From Kitasatospora herbaricolor (lineage in GTDB: Bacteria > Actinomycetota > Actinomycetes > Streptomycetales > Streptomycetaceae): a DNA stretch of 64,000 nucleotides. Each line of letters opens with the position of its first letter. The first letter of the stretch is position 1. A program made the translations under genes and the position numbers. The DNA is taken from NCBI RefSeq assembly GCF_030813695.1, contig NZ_JAUSVA010000002.1, positions 7,029,501-7,093,500 of the forward strand, written 5' to 3'. The notes beneath the pieces were generated by a model, which made no database searches, was not told where the DNA came from, and saw only the letters and a list, made by a program, of their open reading frames with translations. This document shows positions 39,593 to 48,152 of this stretch, in pieces.

Positions 39593-41554
39593 ATGACAGT
39601 GCTTCACTCGCGCAACGCCGACGCAGCCGACGTATCGGACCTGGACGAGGCCCCAGCCCAGGACGGCAGCACCGAAACCGACCTCAGGGCGGACCTCGGC
39701 AAGTACGCCGAGCTGGGCGCCTTCACCCTCAGTGCCGACACCCACGCCTGGTACGAGGCCGTCGACACCGTCGCCACCCCGGAGGACGCCCGCGCCGCCT
39801 CCACCGTCCTCGCCGAACTCCGCGGCCGCGACCTGCAGCAGACCTGGCAGTCGGTCACCCGGCTCGCCGGGGACGCCGGCCTGGAGGAGCCCGGCACCGT
39901 CGCCAAGGCCGCCCTCCTGGTCGAGCTGCTCCAGCGCGTCCACCGCACGTCCGCCACACTGGACGGCGCCGCCTACGACACCGACCTCGACGCGCTCACC
40001 GCCGCCACCGCCGCCGGCGCCTGGCGCAAGGAGCGCGGGGTCAAGATCTCCTGGCTCCGCGCCCGGACCCTGCGCAAGCAGGCCCAGACCCTCGCCACCG
40101 GCCGGCTGCGCCGCGAGGAGCTGCACGACGCCCTGGCCGCCGCCGAGGTCGAGCGCCGCGCCTGGGCCGTCTTCGCCCCCGAGGGCGCCCGCCCGGTGGC
40201 ACCGGCCGACGGCGAACTCGTCGACACCACGGCGCAGGCCTTCGAGGCCATCAACGCCGGGCTCGCCGGGCTCGCCCGCCTGCTGCCCGCCCGCGACCTG
40301 GACGCCCTGACCTTCGAGGAGCTCACCGAGCTGGTCGAGCGTCTCGCGGACGACGAGGGAACCCTCTACCGCCTGCCCACCATCCGGGGGCTGCGCGCCA
40401 CCCTGGAGGAGAACGGCCTCGCCGAGCTCCTCGCCGAGCTGACCGCGGCCCGCGCCGACCGCCGTGCCGCCGAAGCCGCCTACCAGCGTCACATCGGCGG
40501 GGCGGACGCGGCCCGTCAGGCCCTGGCCGGCGGCCAGCGTGACGGCCAGGCCGAGGCCGACGCCGAGGTCGTTGAGGTCACCGAGACCGTCGAGGTCACC
40601 GAGGTCGTGGCCGAGGCCACGGTCGAGGCCGACGTCGCGGCCGCCGCCGACGTCGCGGCCGCCGCCGAGGTCGCGGCCGCTGTCGTCGCCGAGGTGGAGA
40701 CGGAGGCCGTGATCAGCATCCCGGCGCCCGCCACCGAGGACGCGGCCCTGGCCGTGGCGGCGGTCGAGGTCGAGGTCGAGGCTGAGGCTGAGGTCGAGGC
40801 CGTTGAGCCGGAGGCCGCAGCGGCTGACGTCGTTGAGCCCGAGGTCGAGGTCGTCGAGATTGCCGAGACCGCCGAGGTCGTGGTCGAGGCTGTCGAGCCC
40901 GAGGTCGTCGAGGTCGTCGAGGTCGAGGTCGTGGCCGAGGCGCACACCGACGCAGCGCCCGAGGCCGCGGAGCCCGAGGCCGTCGAATCCGAGCTTGCGT
41001 CCGTCGCCACGGTCGTGGACCCTGAGCCGGTCGCTGAGGTCGCTGAGGTCGCTGAGGTCGCTGAGGTCGCTGAGGTCGCTGAGGTCGCTGAGGTCGCTGA
41101 GGTCGCTGAGGTCGCTGAGGTCGCTGAGGTCGCTGAGGTCGCTGAGGTCGCTGAGGTCGCTGAGGTCGCTGAGGTCGCTGAGGTCGCTGAGGTCGCTGAG
41201 GTCGCTGAGGTCGCTGAGGTCGCTGAGGTCGCTGAGGTCGCTGAGGTCGCTGAGGTCGCCATCGAGACCGAGATTGCCGAGGCCGCCGAGACCGAGACCG
41301 AGACCGAGCTCGCCGAGCCGGCCAAGGTCGTCCGTCCGCGCCGTCCCAAGAAGCCTGACTTCACGCCGGGCAAGCCGGTCACGGCCTACTCGGCCGCCGA
41401 GCTGCTCGCCGTGGTGCGGTGGATCGACGGCGACGCCGTCGAGCGCACCGACGAGGAGCTGCTCCGCGCGGCCATGAAGGAGTTCGGCTTCGCGCGGCTC
41501 GGTCCCCGGATCAAGGAGGCCCTGGGCACCGCGGTGTCCGAGGCCCGTGGCTGA
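39593..41554 (+). CDS. protein with helicase-insert-like N-terminus, 25 EVA repeats and DUF3320-like C-terminus
   Basis: A 653-residue protein of unknown function. Residues about 25-305 are alpha-helical and resemble the helical insert found inside large DUF4011/AAA_11 SF1 helicases (segments AAGAWRKERGVKISWLRARTLRKQAQTL and FEELTELVERLADDEGTLYRLPTIRGLRATLEENGLAELLAEL). Residues 320-590 are acidic low complexity, including 25 units of EVA. The last 55 residues (SAAELLAVVRWIDGDAVERTDEELLRAAMKEFGFARLGPRIKEALGTAV) resemble the DUF3320-like tail of the same helicases. No Walker motifs are present. So it looks like the flanking parts of a helicase without its motor. ATG at 39593; AGGA is 13 bases upstream. 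Confidence 0.8.
   Translation: MTVLHSRNADAADVSDLDEAPAQDGSTETDLRADLGKYAELGAFTLSADTHAWYEAVDTVATPEDARAASTVLAELRGRDLQQTWQSVTRLAGDAGLEEPGTVAKAALLVELLQRVHRTSATLDGAAYDTDLDALTAATAAGAWRKERGVKISWLRARTLRKQAQTLATGRLRREELHDALAAAEVERRAWAVFAPEGARPVAPADGELVDTTAQAFEAINAGLAGLARLLPARDLDALTFEELTELVERLADDEGTLYRLPTIRGLRATLEENGLAELLAELTAARADRRAAEAAYQRHIGGADAARQALAGGQRDGQAEADAEVVEVTETVEVTEVVAEATVEADVAAAADVAAAAEVAAAVVAEVETEAVISIPAPATEDAALAVAAVEVEVEAEAEVEAVEPEAAAADVVEPEVEVVEIAETAEVVVEAVEPEVVEVVEVEVVAEAHTDAAPEAAEPEAVESELASVATVVDPEPVAEVAEVAEVAEVAEVAEVAEVAEVAEVAEVAEVAEVAEVAEVAEVAEVAEVAEVAEVAEVAEVAEVAEVAEVAEVAIETEIAEAAETETETELAEPAKVVRPRRPKKPDFTPGKPVTAYSAAELLAVVRWIDGDAVERTDEELLRAAMKEFGFARLGPRIKEALGTAVSEARG
41036..41260 (+). 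repeat. 25 tandem copies of a 9-bp unit (GAGGTCGCT)
   Basis: From 41036 to 41260 there are 25 consecutive 9-bp units, 24 exactly GAGGTCGCT and the last GAGGTCGCC. The unit codes Glu-Val-Ala and keeps frame. The surrounding 40556-41035 and 41261-41330 contain looser GAGGTC/GAGACC repeats. The perfect identity points to recent expansion by slippage. Confidence 0.97.
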
Positions 41555-41586
41555 CCCCCTGCACCGCCGAGGTACCCCGTAGCAGC

Positions 41587-41620
41587 CGAGAGCCCGGCGG
41601 ATCCGTCCGCCGGGCTCTCG
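41587..41620. terminator. perfect 15-bp hairpin between convergent genes
   Basis: CGAGAGCCCGGCGGA (41587-41601) pairs perfectly with 41606-41620 around a TCCG loop. It lies 33 bases after the repeat-protein stop and 48 bases after the lytic transglycosylase stop on the other strand, so it can serve both. Confidence 0.75.
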
Positions 41621-41667
41621 TGCGTGCCGGTCGCCGCGTGCCGCCTGCCGTCACCGGCGGCCGGCGG

Positions 41668-42663
41668 TCAGCCGGCGGCGTTCCAGGGGGCGCTCGCCAT
41701 CAGGGCCTTGACGTTGGCGACGTAGCCGGGGTTCGGGATGACCAGGCTGCCGGTGGTGGTGTTGGTGACCGGGTCGGTGACGGTGTTGTAGTGCACGTTC
41801 CCGGCGCCGGCGTTGTAGGCGGCGATCACCAGGTCGAGCAGCGGGGTCCTGCCGGTGGCCGGGTCCGGGGCGAGGTCGTACTTGCCGCCGAAGCCGGAGT
41901 CGCCGTAGTAGGCGACCAGCCAGTCGATCAGCTGGGTGCCGAGCTGGACGTTGCCCTCCAGCGTGTTCGGATCCGACTTGGCGGCGAACTTGCCGTTCAT
42001 CCAGGTGACGGTGTCGGGCATGACCTGCATGGTGCCGATGCCGCCGTCGCAGGCGAGGATGCCGGACTGCCAGCCGCTCTCCTGCCAGGCGATCGCCTTG
42101 ACCAGGTTCGCGGGCAGCGGCGGCATCCTGTCGGTGCCGCCGTTGCTGAGGTTCAGCACCCGGGACTGGCCGGCGGCGGTGCTCAGCGCGGCGCCGACCG
42201 CCGCCTTGGGCTCGTTCGGCCTCGGGTAGCTGGGCTTGCAGGCGCTCTGCAGCGGCGGGACGTGGGTGGTGGCGGGGGCCGGCGGCGGCGGTGCCGCCGG
42301 GCCGGGCTTGGCGACCGGCAGGGGAGCGGGCGCCGGCGCGGCCGCGGCCTGCGGTGCGGCGGCCTTGCTGGTGGGGACCGCCGTGGGCTTGGGGCCGGCG
42401 CTCCGGCTCGGCGTGGCGGTGGCGGTGGCGGCCTTGGCGGACGGGCTGGCCGGGGCACTGGGTGAGGCGCCTGGCGTGTCGCTCGCCGCCGGTGCCGGCG
42501 CGGGTGTGCCGCTCGCGCTCGCCGATGCGGCGGCCGCGGGTGCGGCGCCGGCCTCGGTGCTCCCGCCGCCCTGCGTCCGGTGGCCGCAGGCGGTGAGCAG
42601 CGCGCCGGACAGCGCCACCGCCGTGAGCAGAACCGTCGCCCGCCGTGCGGACCTCGTGTGCAT
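41668..42663 (-). CDS. secreted lytic transglycosylase lipoprotein
   Basis: A 331-residue lipoprotein. The signal peptide MHTRSARRATVLLTAVALSGALLTAC ends in lipobox LTAC (Cys 26). About 110 residues of Ala/Pro/Ser/Thr-rich linker follow. The C-terminal SLT (family 1, goose-lysozyme-like) domain contains KAIAWQESGWQSG with the catalytic Glu, GIGTMQVMPDT and IAAYNAGAGNV. It should cleave peptidoglycan at the outer face of the membrane. GGGGGA lies ten bases before the ATG. Acts alone; the convergent gene shares the terminator. Confidence 0.92.
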   Translation of the reverse strand: MHTRSARRATVLLTAVALSGALLTACGHRTQGGGSTEAGAAPAAAASASASGTPAPAPAASDTPGASPSAPASPSAKAATATATPSRSAGPKPTAVPTSKAAAPQAAAAPAPAPLPVAKPGPAAPPPPAPATTHVPPLQSACKPSYPRPNEPKAAVGAALSTAAGQSRVLNLSNGGTDRMPPLPANLVKAIAWQESGWQSGILACDGGIGTMQVMPDTVTWMNGKFAAKSDPNTLEGNVQLGTQLIDWLVAYYGDSGFGGKYDLAPDPATGRTPLLDLVIAAYNAGAGNVHYNTVTDPVTNTTTGSLVIPNPGYVANVKALMASAPWNAAG

Positions 42664-42762
42664 CCGGAACCATCCCCCCGTGGACGAACCATGCTCGAAA
42701 GAAGCGTCATCCTACGGCCCGTGGTCCGACGGCCGGTCGGCAGGGCCCCGGCCGGCGCTCCG

Positions 42763-43686
42763 TCAGGCCGGTGTGCCCTCCCCGCTCTCGCTCCCGTCCC
42801 CGATCGGATTTCGGTCCCCGGCCCCGGCCGCGGGCAGCCGGGCGGCCAGCTGGGCGGCGAGCAGGGCCGGCGCCTCGGCCAGCGACGGGCCGTACCAGGT
42901 CAGGTGCCGACCGTCGACCAGGGCGGCGGGCACCCCGGGAAAGGCCTCCGGGCCGTCCTCGGCGCTGAAGCGGTACGGCTCGTCCGGCAGGACGACCAGG
43001 TCCGGGTGCGCGGCGTTGAGTTCGGAGACCGGGACGGCGGGGTAGCGCTCGGCGTGGTCGGCGTGCAGGGGCGGGGCGCCGAGCCGGCGCAGCAGGTCCC
43101 CCGCGAAGGTGTCCCGGCCGAGCACCATCCAGGGCCGGCGCCAGACCGGCACCACCGCGCGCAGCGGCGGGCCGGGCGGCCGGACGCCCGCCCAGGCGGC
43201 CTCCGCCTCGTCCAGCCAGGCCGGCCGGGCCAGCCCGCAGGCGAGGCCGAGCATCCGGTCCAGGGAGGCCAGGGCCTGGTCCAGGGTGCGGATCCCGGTG
43301 ACCCAGACGGGCAGGCCGGCGGCGCGCAGGGCGTCCAGGTCGGGGAGCCGGTTCTCCTCCTCGTTGGCGAGCACCAGGTCGGGGGCCAGCGCGACGATCG
43401 CCGGTACGTCCGGGTTCTTGGTGCCGCCGATCCGGGTGACCCGGAGGTCCGCCGGGTGGGTGCACCAGTCGGTGGCCCCGACCAGCAGGCCGGGCGCGGT
43501 GACGGCCACCGCCTCGGTCAGCGAGGGCACCAGCGACACCACCCGCCGCACCGCGCCCAGCCGGACGGCCTGCCCGAGGTCGTCGTGGAGCGTGCGGACG
43601 GCGGTCGGGCCGTCCGACGGATCGCCGGTCGGACCGGCGGGCGGGGCGGTCGGACCGGCGGGCGGATCGGTGCGGTGGTCGGCCAT
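42763..43686 (-). CDS. helical backbone metal receptor (BtuF-like, no signal peptide)
   Basis: A 307-residue class III periplasmic-binding-protein fold as in BtuF/FhuD receptors. The pattern is RVVSLVPSLTEAVAVTAPGLLVGATDWCTHPADLRVTRIGGTKNPDVPAIVALAPDLVLANEEENR. A Pro-rich 30-residue N-terminus without a signal peptide precedes it, so it is probably cytoplasmic, as are many actinobacterial relatives annotated helical backbone metal receptor. A cobalamin or metal-chelate ligand is inferred from family only. No ABC transporter or B12 riboswitch is seen nearby. Confidence 0.85.
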   Translation of the reverse strand: MADHRTDPPAGPTAPPAGPTGDPSDGPTAVRTLHDDLGQAVRLGAVRRVVSLVPSLTEAVAVTAPGLLVGATDWCTHPADLRVTRIGGTKNPDVPAIVALAPDLVLANEEENRLPDLDALRAAGLPVWVTGIRTLDQALASLDRMLGLACGLARPAWLDEAEAAWAGVRPPGPPLRAVVPVWRRPWMVLGRDTFAGDLLRRLGAPPLHADHAERYPAVPVSELNAAHPDLVVLPDEPYRFSAEDGPEAFPGVPAALVDGRHLTWYGPSLAEAPALLAAQLAARLPAAGAGDRNPIGDGSESGEGTPA

Positions 43687-43752
43687 CCGGTCACGATAGC
43701 CGGGGCCGTGCTCCGGGGCGGGGGAGTGCCGGCCCCGCCCCGGGAGGGCGGG

Positions 43753-44880
43753 TCAGCGCGGCCGGGCCGCCAGTTCCTCGAACCGGGGCAGCAGTGCGGC
43801 GGGCGCGGGCAGTGCGGCGTTCTCGGCCAGCAGGGCCTCCGCACCCGCTCGCAGCGCGGGGTCGGTGAGCAGCCGGCCGAGCAGGTCGCCGTCGACCTCC
43901 TCGGACTTGGCGCGGAGTCCGGCGCCGGTCGCCACCAGGGCGTCGGCGTTGGCGAAGTGGTCGGCCCCCTGGGGGAGGATCAGCTGCGGGATGCCCACGG
44001 CCACACCGGTCAGCATGGTGCCGGAGCCGCCGTGGTGCACCACCGCGTCGGCGGTACCGAGCAGTTGGGCCAGCGGCGCCCAGGGCAGCGTCCGGACGTT
44101 GGCGGGGAGGTCGCCGAGCAGCGCGAGGTCCGCGCCACCGAGCGCGAACAGGAACTCCGCGTCCACGGTGCCGGCCGCCTCGGCCAGCCCGGTGATCGAC
44201 CGGACCCCGTCCATCTGCGTCAGCACGGTGCCGAGGGTGACCACCACCCGCGGCCGGCCGGCCCGGCGCAGCAGGTCGGCCGGCAGGATCCCGCCGCCGT
44301 TGTACGGGACGTAGCGCGTGCGCCAGCCGTCGCCGTCGCCGCCGAGCGAGGCGGGCAGCACGTCCAGCGCGACCGGCCGGGCCGGGCCGGCGACCTCGTG
44401 CTCCTTGTAGACGTCCTCGAAGTGGCCGGCCAGCCGGGCGACCATCTCGTGGCCGGAGACCACCCCGAAGTTGTGCAGCACCGAGGGGATCCCGAGCTTC
44501 GCCGCGACCAGCGGCGCGGCGGCCTGGAAGGAGTCGTAGACCAGGACGTCCGGGGCCCACCGCTCGGCGGCGGTGAGCAGGCCGTCCACGGTGGGCCGGG
44601 AGAGTTCGGCGAAGCCGACGGCCGCGAGGTCGAAGATCTCCTCCTGCGTCTTGTCGTGGTTGACGTAGGTGGAGCCGCGTTCGGCGGCCCGCTCGAAGGC
44701 CTCCTGGATGCTGGTGCCGTCGCCGATCTCGACGATCGGGAAGCCGGCGTTGCGCAACTGCTCCAGCGGCTGGGACCCGGCGAACAGCACCTCGTGCCCG
44801 GCGGCTCGCAGCGCCTGGGCGGTGGGCACCATCGGGAACAGGTGGCCGGCCGCGGCCGGTCCGGTGAAAAGTATGCGCAC
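43753..44880 (-). CDS. UGT-like glycosyltransferase (antibiotic-type, GT1)
   Basis: A 375-residue GT-B fold glycosyltransferase. The N-terminus RILFTGPAAAGHLFPMVPTAQALRAAGHEVLFAG and the sugar-nucleotide-binding segment VVHHGGSGTMLTGVAVGIPQLILPQGADHFANADAL match the family that glycosylates macrolides and other natural products. The GTG at 44880 has AGGAG six bases upstream. No polyketide or sugar biosynthesis genes are nearby; it may be an orphan tailoring or self-resistance enzyme, as are several macrolide-inactivating glycosyltransferases. The DNA sequence between 44907 and 44926 duplicates ATGGCGAAGC in its leader. Confidence 0.9.
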   Translation of the reverse strand: MRILFTGPAAAGHLFPMVPTAQALRAAGHEVLFAGSQPLEQLRNAGFPIVEIGDGTSIQEAFERAAERGSTYVNHDKTQEEIFDLAAVGFAELSRPTVDGLLTAAERWAPDVLVYDSFQAAAPLVAAKLGIPSVLHNFGVVSGHEMVARLAGHFEDVYKEHEVAGPARPVALDVLPASLGGDGDGWRTRYVPYNGGGILPADLLRRAGRPRVVVTLGTVLTQMDGVRSITGLAEAAGTVDAEFLFALGGADLALLGDLPANVRTLPWAPLAQLLGTADAVVHHGGSGTMLTGVAVGIPQLILPQGADHFANADALVATGAGLRAKSEEVDGDLLGRLLTDPALRAGAEALLAENAALPAPAALLPRFEELAARPR

Positions 44881-45326
44881 GGTCTGCTCCTGGCTCGGTA
44901 GGGAAAATGGCGAAGCATGGCGAAGCAACTCGTAGTCTCGCCGCCATAGCTGATGATTCGTCAAACAATGTGGAGGTGACCGCTCACTACCGGACGATTC
45001 GTGGGCGCCCCTTGCCAAAGCCGGGCCGAGCTGATCCCGGCCGGTGCCGGCGGTGCGCCGCCGGTGGGCGGCGGCCCGTGCGTGCTGCCGTGCGTGCCGC
45101 CGCGTGTGCCCTGCCCGTGCACCTCGTGCCGTGCGGGCCTGCCGCGGCGGCTCCGCCCCGGCGGAACGGCCCCGGTGGCCGGGCCGCCCGGACGTGGGGC
45201 TCCGGCGGCCGGCCGGGTAGGTGCGGATCGTCCGAATCCCGGTGGCGTCCTTGTCCGTTCCGGCGCGGGCCCGGCGGCGGCCGTCGCCCTAGCGTTCGGG
45301 GACCACGGCGACGAGAGGCGGCACCG
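44881..45326. other. 446-bp intergenic region between divergent genes
   Basis: Contains the leaders and presumed promoters of the glycosyltransferase (minus) and GNAT-AAA (plus) genes. A 10-bp tandem duplication ATGGCGAAGC is at 44907-44926. An AT-richer patch around 44948-44972 contains TTTGACGAATCATC on the minus strand, a possible -35 without a good -10. Frames that cross it code only Arg/Pro/Gly-rich sequence. I see no gene. Confidence 0.6.
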
Positions 45327-46595
45327 GTGAACTGGCTGATCCACGACTACCGCGAGGACGATCTTGCGGCGGTCGTCCATCTGATCGACACCACGGCGGA
45401 GCTGGGACAGGAGTCCGTCTTCTCGCTGGCGGAGTGCATCGGGGCTCTGACCTCCCGGCAGCCGGCGGTGGTCGCGGTGCACCAGGGCGCGCCGATCGGC
45501 GCGGCGCTGGCCTGTGTGGCGGGGGAGCGGGCCTGGGTGATGCGGATCGCGATCGCGCCGGCCTGGCGCGGCCGCGGCCTGGCGAGTTCGCTGCTGCGCG
45601 AGCTGGAGCGGCGCCTGGTCGCTGGCCGGGTGCGGCGGATCGCGTACGTGCTGCCGGAGGAGGAGCTGCTGGGGGAGGGCCTGCACAACGCGGGGTACGC
45701 CCGGCGCCCGGCGGCCGCCTACTTCGAGAAGACCGAGCCGGCCGGCGGCCCGGCGACCGGACTGCTGGAGGAGCTGGGCGGGCGGCTGCTCCCCGGCGAC
45801 CTGTGGGAGCGGGTGGCGGGGATGGAGGCGGAGAAGAACCTGATCGAGCGGCGGGTGGTGCTGCCGCTCGCCGAGCCGGAGCGGGCCGCCCGGCACGGGG
45901 TGCGGGCGCCGCGGGCGATCGCCCTGTTCGGGCCGCCCGGGACGGGCAAGACCACCTTCGCCCGGGCCATCGCCTCGCGGCTGGGCTGGCCGTTCGTGGA
46001 GCTGCTGCCGTCCAGGCTGGCCGACGAGGGGAACCTGGCGGCCGCGCTGCGGGACGCCTTCGCCCGGATCGGGCAGTTGGAGCGGGCCCTGGTCTTCATC
46101 GACGAGGTGGAGGAGATCGCACCGGTCCGGACCGAGGGTGTGCAGGGCGGCATGCACGGGGTGACCAACGAGCTGCTCAAGCTGATCCCGGGGTTCCGGG
46201 AGGGTGAGGAGCGACTGCTGGTGTGCGCCACCAACTCGGTCCGCTCGCTGGACCCGGCGTTCCTGCGCCCGGGGCGCTTCGACTACCTGATCCCGATCGG
46301 CACCCCGGACGCGGCGGCCCGGGCGGCGATCTGGTCCCGCTACGCGGCCGGCCGCGCGGACGTGGACCTGGACGTGCTGGTCGGCGCCAGTGACCTGTTC
46401 ACCCCGGCCGACATCGAGCACGCCGCCCGGGTGGCCGCCCAGAGCGCCTTCGAGCGGGACCTCACCGCGCCCGACGGCACCGAGGGCGCGAGCACCCGGG
46501 ACTACCTGGGCGCGATCGAGCAGGCCAGGCCGACCGTCACCCCGGCGATGATCGAGGAGTTCGGCGCGGACATCACCTCGCACGCGCGGGTCTGA
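45327..46595 (+). CDS. GNAT acetyltransferase-AAA+ ATPase fusion
   Basis: A 422-residue two-domain protein. Residues 1-135 form a GNAT fold with the acetyl-CoA-binding motif WRGRGLASSLL (80-90) and the following helix. Residues 165-420 form a classical AAA domain: Walker A GPPGTGKT (202-209), Walker B LVFIDE (255-260), sensor 1 CATN (300-303), and arginine-finger region LRPGRFD (313-319). GTG start with GAGAGG upstream. Such fusions are known in actinobacteria and annotated simply as ATP-binding protein; function is not known to me. The AAA part is like proteasome-activating/Cdc48-type ATPases, suggesting coupling of acetylation to remodelling (inference). Confidence 0.88.
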   Translation: MNWLIHDYREDDLAAVVHLIDTTAELGQESVFSLAECIGALTSRQPAVVAVHQGAPIGAALACVAGERAWVMRIAIAPAWRGRGLASSLLRELERRLVAGRVRRIAYVLPEEELLGEGLHNAGYARRPAAAYFEKTEPAGGPATGLLEELGGRLLPGDLWERVAGMEAEKNLIERRVVLPLAEPERAARHGVRAPRAIALFGPPGTGKTTFARAIASRLGWPFVELLPSRLADEGNLAAALRDAFARIGQLERALVFIDEVEEIAPVRTEGVQGGMHGVTNELLKLIPGFREGEERLLVCATNSVRSLDPAFLRPGRFDYLIPIGTPDAAARAAIWSRYAAGRADVDLDVLVGASDLFTPADIEHAARVAAQSAFERDLTAPDGTEGASTRDYLGAIEQARPTVTPAMIEEFGADITSHARV

Positions 46596-46687
46596 GAGCG
46601 GGTCCGGGACCGGTGCCTCGGCACGTCCGGGGATTCCGCACCCGGGCGACATCACTATCAGTCATACCTTAGGGAAATAAGCATGGT

Positions 46688-46730
46688 TTGACACCAAACC
46701 AGTCGGTGCCCGCTAAATGTGGGCACCGAC
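46688..46730 (+). promoter_or_regulatory. P450 promoter with overlapping inverted repeats
   Basis: A consensus -35 TTGACA (46688-46693) is followed after 18-20 bp by an AT-rich GCTAAATGT that may serve as -10. The -35 is overlapped by GGTTTG-acac-CAAACC (46685-46700). A perfect 10-bp inverted repeat GTCGGTGCCC/GGGCACCGAC (46702-46711 and 46721-46730) surrounds the putative -10. A repressor bound here would block transcription. Confidence 0.5.
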
Positions 46731-46749
46731 AGGTACAGGGAGAGGCACC

Positions 46750-48039
46750 ATGAGCGCAGTCGCGGGGACTTCCACCGGAGCGGATTCCGTCCGGACCGAC
46801 ATCGACCTCGCCGACCCCCGGTTCTGGAAACTCCCGCCCACCGCCCGGGCGAACGCCTTCGCCGAACTCCGCAGGCTCCCCGGCCCGGTCTTCTTCACCG
46901 AACGGCCCGCCACCGGCAAGCACCCCGCCAAGGGCTTCCACGCCCTGGTCCGGCACGCCGACGTGGTCGAGGCCAGCCGGAACGCCGGCGTCTTCATCAG
47001 CGGCCCCGGCGTCACCACCCCCGAACCCGCCCGCTGGGTCCGCACCCTGTTCGGCGACTCGATGGTCAACCTGGACGACCCCCGGCACGCCCAGCTCCGC
47101 CGGATCATCTCCCGGGCCTTCACCCCGCGCCTGCTCGCCCGCGCCGAGGACGACATCCGCCGGGTCGCGGCCCGGCTGGTCGACCAGGTGATCGAGCAGC
47201 GCCCTGCGGACTTCGTCACCTCCGTCGCCGCCGAGCTGCCGTTCCAGGTCATCTGCAACATGATGGGCATCCCCGAGGAGCCCCGCCGCGGCATCCTCGA
47301 CCAGGTCAACCACGCCTCCGAGCACACCGGCGTCGACCGGCCGCTGCGCAGCCGGATCCGGATCCCCGGCCGAGGACTGCGCGCCCTGGCCCGGATGCAG
47401 GGCATGGTCGCCGACCTCGGCCGTGAGCGCCGCCGCCGTCCCGCCGACGACCTGATCACCGCCCTGGTCACCGCCGACGTCGACGGCCGCCACCTCACCG
47501 GCCGCGAACTCGGGGCCTTCTTCTCCCTGCTGCTGGTGGCCGGCGTCGAGACCACCCGCAACGCCCTCACCCACGGGCTCAGCCTGCTCACCGAGCACCC
47601 CGGCCAGCGCGAACTGCTGCTCTCCGACCTCGACCGGCACCTCGGCGGCACGGTCGACGAGATCATCCGGCACGCCACGCCGATCATCCAGTTCCGCCGC
47701 ACCCTGGCCGCCGACCACGAGCTGAACGGCACCCGGCTCGCCGAGGGGGACAAGGTGGTGCTCTTCTTCGGCTCGGCCAACCGGGACGAGGCCGTCTTCA
47801 CCGACCCGGACGCCTTCGACATCACCCGCTCGCCCAATCCGCACCTCGGCTTCGGCGGCGGCGGCCCGCACTACTGCCTCGGCGCCCACCTGGCCCGCCA
47901 GGAGATGAAGGTGCTGCTGCGCGAGCTGTTCACCCGGCTGCCCGACCTGCGGGCGACCGGCGCGCCCGAGCTGATCCCGTCCAACTTCGACAACCGGGTG
48001 AAGTCGCTGCCCTTCGCCTTCGGCACGCCGGCGGCCTGA
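46750..48039 (+). CDS. cytochrome P450
   Basis: A 429-residue class I P450. The heme-binding motif is FGGGGPHYCLG with Cys 376. The I-helix oxygen-binding motif is AGVETTRN, and the K-helix ExxR motif is EIIR. The block WVRTLFGDSMVNLDDPRHAQLRRIISRAFTPR is typical of CYP124/125/142-like and steroid- or lipid-oxidising families. The ATG has AGGGAGAGG seven bases upstream. No ferredoxin is adjacent. The promoter shows an inverted repeat, so it is likely repressed under most conditions. Confidence 0.93.
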   Translation: MSAVAGTSTGADSVRTDIDLADPRFWKLPPTARANAFAELRRLPGPVFFTERPATGKHPAKGFHALVRHADVVEASRNAGVFISGPGVTTPEPARWVRTLFGDSMVNLDDPRHAQLRRIISRAFTPRLLARAEDDIRRVAARLVDQVIEQRPADFVTSVAAELPFQVICNMMGIPEEPRRGILDQVNHASEHTGVDRPLRSRIRIPGRGLRALARMQGMVADLGRERRRRPADDLITALVTADVDGRHLTGRELGAFFSLLLVAGVETTRNALTHGLSLLTEHPGQRELLLSDLDRHLGGTVDEIIRHATPIIQFRRTLAADHELNGTRLAEGDKVVLFFGSANRDEAVFTDPDAFDITRSPNPHLGFGGGGPHYCLGAHLARQEMKVLLRELFTRLPDLRATGAPELIPSNFDNRVKSLPFAFGTPAA

Positions 48040-48152
48040 ACCGGGCCCGACGGCCACCGAGGTCGCCCGGGGCGAACCCGAGCCCGCGAGGACCGGTCCA
48101 CCGCCCGGGGGCAGCGCCGCCCGCGGGCGGCCGTGCGGCACAATGCCGCGGT

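Noticed and set aside
41036..41260. CRISPR array
   Set aside because: The units are 9 bp, contiguous and in frame, with no spacers.
40516..41382. Minus-strand frame with a long Ser-Ala-Thr repeat
   Set aside because: It is only the antisense reading of the 9-bp repeat; the plus-strand frame has recognisable flanking domains and continues to a terminator.
42664..42762. Cobalamin riboswitch or transport operon near the BtuF-like gene
   Set aside because: No B12-box-like conserved sequence or ABC transporter genes are present.
44935..44990. Short coding sequence starting at the GGAGGTG near 44972
   Set aside because: The frame gives no domain and the codon pattern is not gene-like; the SD-like string alone is not enough.
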